DNA from: Trachythela sp. YZ-2020 | Lineage: Eukaryota > Cnidaria > Anthozoa > Malacalcyonacea > Clavulariidae | Length of the DNA stretch: 64,000 nucleotides | Reading direction: 5' to 3' | Assembly: GCA_016169945.1 (NCBI GenBank) | Contig: JADLSH010000145.1 | Span: 4,153,501-4,217,500 of the forward strand | Part shown: positions 22,669-34,600 of the stretch, piece after piece | How the letters are laid out: the number at the start of each line of letters is the position of its first letter | Numbering within the stretch: the first letter of the stretch is position 1 | The notes under the pieces: generated by a model | The model's database searches: none | Told to the model about the DNA's origin: nothing | The model's input: only the letters and a program-made list of their open reading frames with translations | Translations under genes and position numbers: made by a program

Positions 22669-23383
22669 CAGGGTTTCCACTTTCAAGGAAATTTCCTTTT
22701 TCAAGGAAATTCTGACCCCAAAAAGGAATTTTCAAGGATGGAAAAAATTTAAGGAAATCTAAGGAAATTCAAGGAAATCTAAGGAAATATTGTCAAAAGT
22801 CTGTAAACAGAGTTGTAAACAGTAAAAATATATATTTTGGGCATATTTGGCAGCAATTTTTTTATATATAGACAATTTAATAACATTATTACATGAAGTA
22901 TTATAGTGTTTCCTTGGCTCATACCAGTATCACACGGCCCGGGGCCCCGGTACCTTAGCAAAATGCCAACATGTCTGAAATCAAACATGTCGCATGGTCT
23001 AGCAATATGAATAAGTCATGAAGCGATCTCTTGCTGTTGATGAAGGTCAGACATCAGAGTCAGATGGCTTCGAATCTGACCTTTCCAATCAAGATGAACC
23101 AACCTTACCAATGGCCGCAACAGTCACATTGTCACAAATTGAATTGACAAATGTCAATATTCACTACAGCAATATTTCACTGTTTCAATGCCTTTGAAAT
23201 TAGCACTATAACACTAAACAGTCTAAAGATAAATTAGTAGGGCTTTGGTAGGGCTGTAAGCAGTAAAATAACTAAAAGTCTTCTCAAGGAAATTTCAAGG
23301 AAATTTTATTCCATGGTCAAGGAAATCTAAGGAAATTTTGACACGAAAGTAAGGAATTTCAAAACTAAATAGTGGAAGCACTG
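22669..23383. mobile_element. Non-autonomous hAT element (715 bp) with 8-bp target duplication
   Basis: The left end CAGGGTTTCCACTTTC and right end AGTGGAAGCACTG are imperfect inverted repeats. GATCTGCA occurs immediately outside both (22661-22668 and 23384-23391). The sub-terminal parts are rich in AAGGAAAT units on both sides, also found at 25165-25220. No open frame of note inside. Confidence 0.9.
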
Positions 23384-23490
23384 GATCTGCAAGTTCAGAA
23401 CTCTCAAGATTTTACAAGATTTTATTCTGGATTTGTGGATCTGAATAGCTGCAAAATATACAAACATTTCCCGAAGAAACACAGGTAAGT

Positions 23491-23769
23491 ATGGCTTTAT
23501 TTATTTCTGCCGATATTCATCAAGGCGATGAACTGTTTAGTGTTCATTCTAGAGGAAAGCAATGTGCTTTTATGAGTTTATCGGCGCTTCTTAGCCTTCT
23601 TTCAGCACGAAATATTCCATTGTCCGCGTGGTCTAAAACAACATTTAATGTCTTAATACAAGGAGACAAAATGTATTTAAAAGCTCTGAGTAATGGCTTA
23701 TTATAATTAGTCCTAGATCCTGGTGTAGAATATTTGTCCATAGATAACTTTAATACCAACCATAGTTAG
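23491..23769 (+). pseudogene. Fragment of a papain-like cysteine peptidase (possible deubiquitinase)
   Basis: A 71-residue frame with IHQGDELFSVHSRGKQC and a following FMSLSALLSLL, then QGDKMYLKAL. After one frame slip near 23703 it continues with LDPGVEYLSIDN to a stop at 23769. An Arg-Gly-Lys-Gln-Cys block followed by a hydrophobic helix resembles the catalytic Cys region of the tegument-type deubiquitinase fold (peptidase C76-like) that also occurs in transposon-encoded animal proteins. This assignment rests on motif resemblance only. The N-terminus is not defined; a hAT element sits just upstream. His and Asp parts of the active site are absent. Confidence 0.4.
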
Positions 23770-23861
23770 TGTTTATCATTCATGTACGATGACAAATAAT
23801 ATTAAATATCTACCCGTGGAGGTTAATTAATTCATGTACGATGATAATTTCATCTCAGGCC

Positions 23862-24825
23862 CTTAAGATGATGTAATATATCCATATTTTTTGTAAGTTT
23901 GTCACAACCATAACAAGTAAATATACCATAATTTATCAACCAAATATGGTTTTCATTTTCTGCCTCAACAGGCGGATGAATGTTACTTTGTCCACAACTG
24001 GCCCTGCCACAATGGGTAGATCAATAATATTTTGTGCCTCAACGGGCTCAAACATGCTTTCTTACAAGATATGTCGATCTGTGATCGACACAGTTAATAT
24101 ATCGCCTGTGCCCCATCTATGACGGTGACAAATAGTGATCTAGCTGTAGTCATAGAGCCTGTACCTGTGATCGTAGCACAAAATATCAATCTACCTGTTG
24201 TGGTAGAGCCCATTGAGGCACAAAATATTGATCTGCCCATTGTGGCAGAAAGAAACATTGATCTACCCATTGGGCTATTCCATTTAATACCGGACCCCCT
24301 CCCCCCCTATGAAGGACCCTGGAATTCTTCATGGGTAAGGGGCCATTTTGCCTTGGAATTCTTCAGGGGTGTGACTATTTAGGCTTGGAATTCTTCAGGG
24401 GTTGAGTAAAAAAATTGCATTCTTCAGGGGATTGCAGTCAAATTCTTCAGGGATAATAGCTGTAAGACAGGAATTCTTCAGGGGTAGGTGTTGTAAATAC
24501 AAAATTACTCAGGTGGGCTGTTGAAAGTCAGGAATTCTTCAGGGTTATAGAAAAACCCCTGTCCTCGATAGAGAGAGGGGGGGGGTTACGGATTTTAAAT
24601 GGAATAGCTCATTGTGATAGAACCTGTGGAGCGTGTTGAGGCACAAAATATTATTGATCTGCCCATTGTGGCAGAGCCAGTTGTGGCACAAAGTAACATT
24701 GACTGCCTGTTGAGGCAGAAAATGAAAACCAAATTTGGTTGATAAATTATGTTATATTTACTTGAAAAAAATGGTTGTTACAAACTTACAAAATAATATG
24801 GATATATTAAATCATCTGTAATGGG
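23862..24825. repeat. ~190-bp inverted repeat enclosing degenerate GTGGCAGAGCC units
   Basis: 23862-24050 and 24630-24825 are reverse complements with few changes (both contain TATCAACCAAAT or its complement, and TTCTGCCTCAACAGGC). Between and within the arms are diverged units such as AAAATATTGATCTGCCCATTG and TTGTGGCAGAGCC, which read as LPIVAEP-like repeats over 24119-24280. A 337-bp MITE is inserted inside. Confidence 0.75.
24273..24609. mobile_element. MITE, GGCTATTCCATTTAA ends, 5-bp target duplication
   Basis: Ends are GGCTATTCC and GGAATAGCT, flanked by CATTG at 24268-24272 and 24610-24614. The inside holds six or more GGAATTCTTCAGGGGT units and C- or G-runs near each end. It is the same family as the element at 57411-57796. 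Confidence 0.8.
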
Positions 24826-25230
24826 ATGGAATCTGCGATATAAAGAATTAAATATTTCCAACATATGTCATGTGGATCCCTGCTCACAGTTGTTTTGGAG
24901 AGATATACTATTATGTTGGTTTGCTGCATAATCATGTATTTTGACAATTCACTGGACTACAGATGAACACTGATGGAAGCTAAATAAATATGAAATGAAA
25001 TATCTACAGATTGGGAACAAAGACTGTTGTGACATGTTTATTTTGCATATGTACTTCTTATATATTATTATTTACAATAATCACAGTGTTGTAATCGCAC
25101 TGTTGTAATCTCATCGTTTGGACAAGAAATGAAATATAGATAAATTATACACATAAAAGTCTTCATCAGTTTTAAGGAAATTTTGTTGAATCTAAGGAAT
25201 TTTGACACGAAATCTAAGGAATTATTAACA

Positions 25231-25240
25231 ACCGGAAGTG
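25231..25240 (+). promoter_or_regulatory. ETS-type promoter motif upstream of trpml
   Basis: ACCGGAAGTG, a full ETS/GABP consensus, lies about 160 bp before the trpml start codon. ETS sites are common in TATA-less promoters of widely expressed animal genes. No TATA box was seen; promoter activity is inferred. Confidence 0.4.
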
Positions 25241-25397
25241 AGAGCCGTAGCTGTTTGTATTTATCATATGTCATTTATGTGAAAGCACACGAATATTCTT
25301 GAATCATAAAAACAAAAAGAAAGTTGAAGCAAGTGATCGATCGCTTTCTCTTTTTCATGACTTCACATCCACACCACTGGTTGTTTTATCGAATAAA

Positions 25398-25640
25398 ATG
25401 ACGAACGTATATGACAATAAGCAAGAACAATCGCTATTTACTAGTGGTTTTCATACAAGTCACTATGGCGCAGTGAACAGTGCAGATCTTGATATACAGG
25501 GGGTAGAGGGATTATCAGAGAAAATGAGAGCGCGACTGAAATGGCATTATATGAATGCCTATGAGAAATATAAAGCTGGTGGACGCAAACCTTGGAAACT
25601 GCTCATTCAAATCGTAAAGATAATTCTTGTTACGGCACAG
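25398..25640 (+). CDS. trpml: trpml exon 1: start, polybasic lipid-binding region, TM1
   Basis: 81 codons ending in phase 0 at CAG before GTTAGT. The first in-frame ATG is at 25398; the frame is open further upstream without another ATG. LRRRLKY-like [16 protein letters not shown] and [17 protein letters not shown] match the PI(3,5)P2-binding segment and TM1 of the family. Confidence 0.9.
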
Positions 25641-28600
25641 GTTAGTATTTATAATAAGTAGACATGATTCTTATTGTTTATATCGTTGTTTTGACCTTGG
25701 TAACTAATCATGCATTCGTCATATGACTAGCGGCAAATATTTGATCTAGAACTTGTAACATTTGTTGCTTTTTGTTAATCGCTAATATGTCCTCACTGAA
25801 GTACATTGTAAATTCAGTACACCTTTGAATCAGAACATTCTCACCAAATATTATTGGTCCCTTTCTTCTTAGCATTCTTATATTTCATAATTTCGTATGT
25901 ACAATATATTGGGTTTCTATTTTAATGTAGCATCTAGATTATAATCTAGATGCTAGACTATTCTAAGTTGTATATTTGAGGGTCCTCATGAAGGGCCCTC
26001 TAAAAGAATGTACAAAATATATAAAATACAAAGACAGGTACATCTGAATCATATGTCATATGATATATTATTGGTGTGGATGGGGTTTAACCAACAACAG
26101 ATGGAAGGAGGTGTCTGTAAAACCTGTTCTTTAGGTGCTGTTTAAATAAACCAGTTAACCCATGCTACCTAGCCAACCGGGCTGACCGATATAATGTTTC
26201 AAGTTTTAGTGCATTTATTTTCTAGGCCATTTCCAACATTTGGCAGAATTGTTGAGTCGCTGACATTGTCATTGACTTGTTCTTTTGTCGTTACGTTTAG
26301 AAGTGACGAGTCTTCGTCTTTATCGTTGCTTTGGTGATTTGTCCTGATTCTCTACAGCTAATACCATCATCTTGGCATCGCTTTCTAGTCCTTTCATAGC
26401 TAACCCATTGAGCTGCAATGTGTCCTACTTTAATTGTTATTTTACTCTGTCTAATGCCAAACAATTTTACTTGTCAAGGGGTCAGGGTCTTGCTTCGTTA
26501 AAATTGAATGCTTTCTAAGGTCTATATCTGCTTGATCTTCATTATTTTTAGCCCTGCATCCAGTCATTATTCATTAATCAGAGTTTCATTGTCCTTCAAT
26601 ATTTTGAAACTGACACAGGCACTGTTCTACATGCTATCTGTCACTCAGAATTGTTTTGAGCTATGCACCTGGCTTATAACCTTGTAACCTCTTTCTCTGC
26701 ACACTTTTTCCTGGTCTTGTAAGATTTCCCAAAATTAATCATTGAACTAGAGCGACATCTTGATTCACTTAGTGAGCCATTTTGTGGTTAGCAGGTGAAC
26801 TGAAGTGAGCCCAATCTTGTGAGCCCAAATGTTTCTTTTTTGTTGATATTCGTCATGAATAGTTGTGATAGAAGTTGTTTATGACATACTTTGTCTTATT
26901 TGAGGACAAATTTGACTCTGAGTTTGATATGTGATCCTTTCTCTGATTTCAATGGAGTTTTGACTGTATTTGTATGTTTTAAATGTAATTATGTTATTAA
27001 GAAGAGAGAGGAAATTCAAGTGTACAAGATTCACAAGTGCACTGAGATTTTTGTACAAGATGTGGGATTTATTTATTGAACTGTAAATACATTATGAATT
27101 ATGGTGTTGACATTTATGTTGACTAGTTGGCAATATACAGAATTATGGGGGTACCCAACCTATTCCTGACCTGCTGTTGCTACCAATTTCAATCTTAAAT
27201 ATATTTCACAATTAAAATAATTTCAGGTTGTTAGAAAACATTGGGGGGAGGGGTAATCCTATTGTCCCCTCTCCTAGTGTCTACAACTGGTCACCAGCTA
27301 TGACTAGGTCTCTGGTTCTAGGTGCGCTCAAGCTTTGTAGACAGCTTTTATAGAAATAAAGAAAATGGTTTAATTTAGTCATTTAATTTACACATTAATC
27401 ATTAAGCGTCAATATACTCTATAAATGAGCCTTATATTATTATTTTACTTTGTTTAGCACCAGACATTTTTAATAATTTGTAAGGTGAGATTCTTGTGCA
27501 TGGGTTAAGCCTGGTTATAATACTAGCAAATTTGTCAGTAATTTTTCTCCTTCTGATGTATGCAAATGAGTTTACCCCAGAATCCCAGGGGTACAATCCG
27601 GAATCCAAGAAGAGGAATCCAGAATCCAAATAGCTCTTGGATGACCTTTATACATGGGGCGAAGTCGCCATTTCACGTAAGTAATAAAATTCATATTATG
27701 CCCATGTTATAAAGCCCATGTTATTTATTTATTTATAAAAGTTATTTAAAAACGATAGCCCTTCAGCTATTGCTGCTTTTCAAGGGATCGTTTGATATAA
27801 TACTATAAAATATTAATAACTATTTACACAAATAAGTCATGTTAGATGAAACAATATTGATTACTCATGTTGCAATATTTATGAGCATCATCAACAGTCA
27901 TTTAATCTGTGGAAAAATAATTGTCGATTAAACTTTTAAAATGAATTGTTGATAGTTGCTCATACCCGTTGACAATGTCAATGGGTAAGTTGTTCCAGGC
28001 ACAAGCTCCTCGGTATGAAAAGGATCTTTTCATAAAATTAGTTTTAGGTTTACCTAACACTAGCTTGCGCATGTTGCTCCGCATTTCGTAATTGTTATTT
28101 TGGCTATGAGAGAACATGTTAGAGACGTACTCCGGCGCAATACAACGGATAGCCTTGAATGTCATTAAAATTTCCCTTTTCATAAGAGTAGACTCAATTG
28201 GAGTCCATCCTAGAATCCGAAAGATTGTTTTTGACCTTATTTCGTAGTTTGAACTAGTTATGACACGAGCGGCCCTTTTTTGCATCTTGTACAGTTTCTC
28301 AAGATTCGTTCGATTTCCGTCATTCCAGACGGACGAACAATATGTAAAGTAAGGGACTAATAAAGAGTTGTACATACGAATTAATTCATTTTGAGATACA
28401 AAAGCTTTAGCTCTTCTTAGAAGAGCCACAGCACTCGAAAGTTTCTTACATTGAGCATTAGTGTGTTCCTTCCATTTTAATTCTTCGTCAATTATAATCC
28501 CCACGACCTCTTTCTGTTTAACTTGATCAATAAGTGAGTCATTAATTAGTATTTGAAGGTTTTCAGGGATTTGGTTTAATTTTCTTTTTGAGGCTATCAA

Positions 28601-31600
28601 CATAAATTCAGTTTTCTCAGTATTTAATGTTAATTTATGGCCTCGAGGCCATCGAGTTTAATTTGTATTCAATTTCTGCATTTGACACTCCAGAACACGT
28701 CAAGTTTGTGTCGTCTGCAAACATTGATGCTTGAGTGTGTTCGAGGCAGTTCGGTAAATCGTTTATGTATATAGAAAATAGCAATGGCCCCAGATTAGTC
28801 CCTTGTGGAACCCCACATTGGATTGTTTTTTGTTCTGATTTTACGTTATTGAGTACGCAGACTTGTTTCCTGTTGTTCAAGTATGACTTAAATAGTTTTG
28901 GGCAGTCCCTTTTATTCCATATTGTTCAGTTTCCGCAGAAGAATACAATGGTCGACCGTGTCAAATGCTTTTTTAAAGTCTACGAAAAGAACCCCGTTGA
29001 TTAGACCCTTGTCCATATTTAATAGCCATTGGTTAGTGCAATGTAAAAGAGCTGTTTCTGTGGAGTGACATGGGCGAAAGCCGGATTGCTGTTCGCAGAT
29101 GATGTTGTTTCTGTTAATATACAAGCTTAATTGATCGCAAATGAGTTTTTCTAAGATTTTAATGCAGGAATCACAGATATGAGTCTATAATTTCCGCACT
29201 CAGCCTTGTCTCCTTTCTTGTAAATTGGAATTACTTTTGCAAGTTTTAAGTCCTCTGGAAAAGTTCCAGTTTTTAATACAAGGTTGAATACATGCAATAA
29301 GGAATCATATATCGTATTTCCAGCTGCTTTAATAAGTTTGTTTGGTATTTTGTCTAAACCGGGCTCTTTATTCAGGTTTATTTTACCAACTGTGGTAGCT
29401 AAATCTTCCTTTGTTATAGTCGCAAAACTAAATTCTGCGGAGCAAGGCTGGGTGAATTGTATTGGGTCTATATTTGTTAAAGGAATATTTGATGCAAGCT
29501 TTGGTCCAATCTCAGCAAAGTAGCTGTTAAATGCATTTGTTATGTTTACATCGCCTGTTACATTTTCATCTTCAATTTTTATGTCATTAATAGTGGTTGT
29601 TTTCGGCGTTTTATTCAGAAGTTTATTAATTAGCCCCCAGCTTTCTTTGCTATTTTTACTGTTTTCCAGGTTTGTCTTGAAGTACTGAGTTTTCGCTTTG
29701 ATAATGTGGTCAGTAACTTGATTTCTACATTTTTTATACGCATCGTGAAAAGCAGGGGAAATAAAGAACTTCCAGCAGCGGTCTTGGCTACAGTCTGTCA
29801 AGTCTTCCAATGCCACTGCCATTAAGCAATGACGTAAAAGTCTTGGTATCTTGAGTGGCGAAAGTTACCAGCTCTATTTCTACGTGTTGTCACAAGATAT
29901 AAAGCCTCGTCACCGCTATCATCCGATCCATTTGCAACCGTGTTCTGCTCTGTGCCACTATCTGGAATTACTCTCAGGACATCGTCTTCATCTGAGTCGG
30001 AAGCAGATTCAACAGATTCATGTCTCATCTTCTGATGAGCCTGAAACCTCTGGATCTGTATTTGCAGATCTGTTAATGTAGAAGTCAGACCTGATTCGTT
30101 TGATCCCCATGAAAGATAGGTTATGTTCCTTGAGGTACTTCTCCAGCTCCTTTACCTTTAGTGTGTCTAGTTTCCAGAAGTAATTATATTTTCACAGTCA
30201 TAATCTTTATGCGCCTTATTATTGTCAGCTGTACGCTTTTTCTTTCAGTATTCCTCTCTTATCGCAGATACAACTTGCGTCTTTGCAAAGCCGTTTTAGA
30301 TTGGCTCTAGGGACGAAATCATCAACAGGTCGTGGTTGCCCATCATTCAGCGTAGTCGGAGTCTTGAACACGTTCATGTAGTGGCCGGGGTTTTCTGGAT
30401 CAGGGTAAGGTGCTGGAACCCTAGAGAACGTCGCCCCCACCCAACGTATCTCCTTGCATCTGTCGCAAATCTCTTATTTTTCTTTGCAGCCTTCTTTTAC
30501 GTATTCCATGTGGAGCTCCCCCATGCGGTAGTGCCTCTCAATGAAGGTGATAATCTTGGTGATATAGTAATATCCTGGCACATTTCGCTTTCCTGTGGCT
30601 GAGGTTGCGCTCTGATACTGCTTCAGGTGTTACATAGGACTTAATATATTCATTTTTGAATCTCCTCTGCGCAGTACCATGTATTCTTCTGCATCCGTGC
30701 CAATTCGTGTTCCCAAACTCCTTAACTGTTAACTTGCTAATCTCGTCGTCGCTCAGTCCATCGAACCGTTTGTACTGGTTCCATTCTAGCGTAGAACCAT
30801 CCACTATGCTGTCCCCGATCGCACTGTTAGTTCTTTCTGCTTTGTTATCTAAATAATTACTGCGAGATGAATGCAGCCTGATGCTGTAATCGCTGTTATG
30901 CAAAATTGCCATTTCCGCATCTCTGAACTGCACTTCAAAGTTGTTGCATCCGACCCCAGGACCAGCATCTGAGAAATCTGCCCAGCCTGGTTTGATAGGT
31001 GGAAGATGGAGCTCTCCAATTTTCTCAATGATAGCACTGCACAATTTCAATACAGTGTCGTAGTTATCTTGTAACAAGTTGGAGTCTGCTGGTAGATCGT
31101 CGTGCAATTCTTGGTCTTTGTCAATGAGGTTGGTTATCATGGGTATGATGCTTGCAATGATTCTGGACTCTGCCTCCGTCGTGTTATCTACGAATAGGGA
31201 TACCGAGTACTCCAACCGAACTATCAGATGGGACAGTCTTTCCTTCTAGTATTTACAATGCGGGCTTTCCCCGTTTCCCTCACAGGCCCTTGCAAGATCT
31301 TCTGTCAAGAAGCAGCCAACGCTCTTCTCGCTAAGAAGAATGAGGTCAGCAAACTAAGCGTTAATAAATTGGGAGCAATATTCCCCTACTTCCTAGATTT
31401 CATATAGCAGCATTAAGATATGAATGATGTGAATGCAGTGGATGATGTCGAAGAAGCATCTAGACGGTTGGACATACTCATTACCAGAAAGGCAGTTCAA
31501 AGTGGAGTCAAGCCCAAGAAAAGTCAGGAACAAGACTCAGAGCCAGAAAGCCCCCATGAAGAGTCCGAAATGGATCCAGAAGAAATGGAGGATGCTTCTC

Positions 31601-34600
31601 ACAGTATAAAGACAACAGTGCCCAATAGGCAAAATATATAGTTGCAGTTTTATAGACAAGTGGTTCTGTGATGCAACTTCAGTTTTGTTCATTGACATTA
31701 ATTGTGACGTTCTGTTTGTATTATGTATATATTAAAACTAGAAAGTGAAAGCTGATTCTGCCAAAGGATATTGAAAATATTGATTCTCAATGAAAAGATA
31801 TGTATGGAAATATTGCATGACTGACTATGAATCCTTGGTTATATTTAATTAAAATGTTGGTGGGAGTGAACACCCCAGGCCCCCGCTGAACCAAAACTTT
31901 GAAACGTTTATTGCCCCCCCCCCTTCGGTTTATAGAGAACTTTCAGAGCCCACCCCCTTTAATGCCAGAAAATATTTTGGCGCCCCCTCCTTAACATCTT
32001 CATCCCCCCCTCAGCATAATAAATGAACTTTCCCTTAGTAAAAAGCCTATCAAGGTTTCTAGTAGGCCTCCAGCCCAAATGTAATATTTAGAATAGTAGA
32101 AATGATAAAATAATTAATGTATGGGCAAACAAACAATAAATAAAAATAAATACTTGACTCCAATGTTCCATGAAGTCTATAATTTTAACTCCAGACTGAT
32201 ATTTCGATTGTTTATACTTTATAGTGGTAAGGTTTCTCATCAGCATCATAAAACTATTGTTTAATATAGACAGTCCAAGGCATATCTGAAAGAAATTTTA
32301 AATTAAGGTTATAAATTCAACCATGAACACACACACACATTGGTATAGTAGCTTTGGCCATAACTTTATTGAAGAAAATCCCTCTATTTTACCAAGGGGA
32401 AGTAATAATTTAACCCATTGAGCTGCAATGTCATTTTACTCTGTCTTACGCCAGAAGATTTTACTTGTCAAGGGAAGTGTCTTGCACATCAAATTAGTGG
32501 GCCAGTATATTTATAGACTTTATAGCAATTTGCTGTAATATAATTATGATATTTGAACAACAACTGTGTAAATTATATCTGATACATTGATACAACCAGG
32601 GTTGTGCAACAAGTAACAAGCAATGTTTTCATTAAAGAATGGTCAAATTCAATGGAGCTGAATACTATTAAATTATTCATACATACAAATATTATAATTA
32701 AACACATCGGAGCATTTGGAAGGAAATTGTAGCCACTTGAGACAAAATATTTGATCGATGAGTGTTGACATGTGTACAAGCTGGTGTTTTAAACATATAT
32801 CTAACACAAACTGGAAAAACCGGTTCTAATTAGCTATGGAAGTTCACTTTTAACGTGTCACGATTATACTCTTTACCTGGAGTATACTTACATAAACCCT
32901 TCATTATCGTTCTTTGACATCCAAACTGGGCATTCGCTTGAAACGTAAACTAAGATTTTTATTAAATATTTCAGGTACACATGAAGTTACATACATTAAC
33001 GAAAACACCTTTCCGTTGGGAAATTTTACCATAGTAAAGGGGAAAGTCAGGGATGTTAATGATAGATATATAGATAAATGTTGCTGCATGACACAAAGCA
33101 GTGGTCAGCTTCGTCCACATCCATTGTCATTTCTTGTCTTGCCCATAATGGCTTAATAACATTTTAGCAATTTTCATAAATGGACATTTTCATTGTTACA
33201 CTGTATAGATTTGGTGGTTTGGAGCACTGAGATTTTCTGTGGTAACATATTTGGATGAGGCACATCATGTATTTCATGGATTGTTATTCAAGAACAGTGG
33301 GAATGCATTTTACACAAGACAGAGCCTCTATGATCAGATCAATTTTACAACTTTTCAGGCAAGTGTGCATGTTAATGCTTTATACATAGCACTGTGTACA
33401 CCCGCATATCTTAGTCTCATTAGCATATATACTACTGACCTTTAGTAATTTACCAAAACTGACTGTAGTAGTAATACTGATCTACTTAGCAGGTCTCCTG
33501 TGACCTTGGTAATTTTAGTCATCATCCTCAGGAATGGGTCGTATCACACACATAGCAGTGCCTTATATATTTACAGTAAGCTCTCTTGTGTGATGGTATA
33601 TTTATTATGGTTCAGACGCTCTCTGATACCGTCTGTCTGATAGAAGTTCTGTCACATTGCCAAAAATGGCAAAATGGCGGCAAAATTCTACAAGCATGCA
33701 AAATTAAAACAACAACGTTTCGCGCGAGGAGACTAAGTTCTAGTCACGCGATTGTTCATGCTGAAAGAAGTTGGCTATTTTTAACTTTTCGGCCAATGTA
33801 TGGGCAAAATTAAAAGAAAAATTGAATTCATAATGTATTATAAAGCTACGTTGTACTTGTATTATTACTTAATTTTGTCCATTTCAGTTCAGACTGTGTG
33901 GGCGCCATGTTGTTTTGTTTTTGAGCAATCTGCCCAGAACTAAGCTGAAATTTAATTGGTTCATAGTGATTACAGATTTTTGCACTGTGATTACAAAATT
34001 AAAACTGCGCGAAAATATCACATTAATTTAGAGTGAGCGAGAATTAGTGCCGGTCGAATTTAAATACATATATTAAAGTTCCTTGTCAATGACATTTTGT
34101 TTATCATTAATTTTAGTATGAGCATATAGAAGAGATTGCATTGGGGCCTTATTCCCGGCCGTGTGATAATCCTGCTGACTGCCCTGTGATATTGTGTACT
34201 CATTCGTATAACAACTCAACCATCAAGCCAAGTCAATTTTACTACAAATTATCAGACCAAGAACCGGACGTCAGTATCCTTTTCATTGGAGTTTTACACC
34301 TCTAGCCCTGTTTTGCAAAATTTAGTGTAACAGTCCTGACTCCTGGTGGTGGCGGGAAAGGGTGGCTTTTATGTGCACGCCGGCATCTTTAGTTTGGTTA
34401 CCCTCAAAAGTCCTTTTTGGTAGCTTCTGCGACATTCAGATCCGTCCGTTGCTGTTGTCAAATATAAACCAGACGATTTACCAACAATCATTACGTGTGG
34501 AACCCCACCACCAGCCTGAAATATCAGAAACGAAATCTGACGTTAGCCCCTTCCTTAGAGGTGTCTAGTGTATATTCTTCAATATGTCCGTTTTTATTGT

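Noticed and set aside
22463..22762. 99-residue plus-strand frame
   Set aside because: It crosses the border of a hAT element and ends in its AAGGAAAT repeats; no coding support.
30849..31037. Frames overlapping the transposase relic on other frames
   Set aside because: Shadows of the better supported minus-strand coding sequence.
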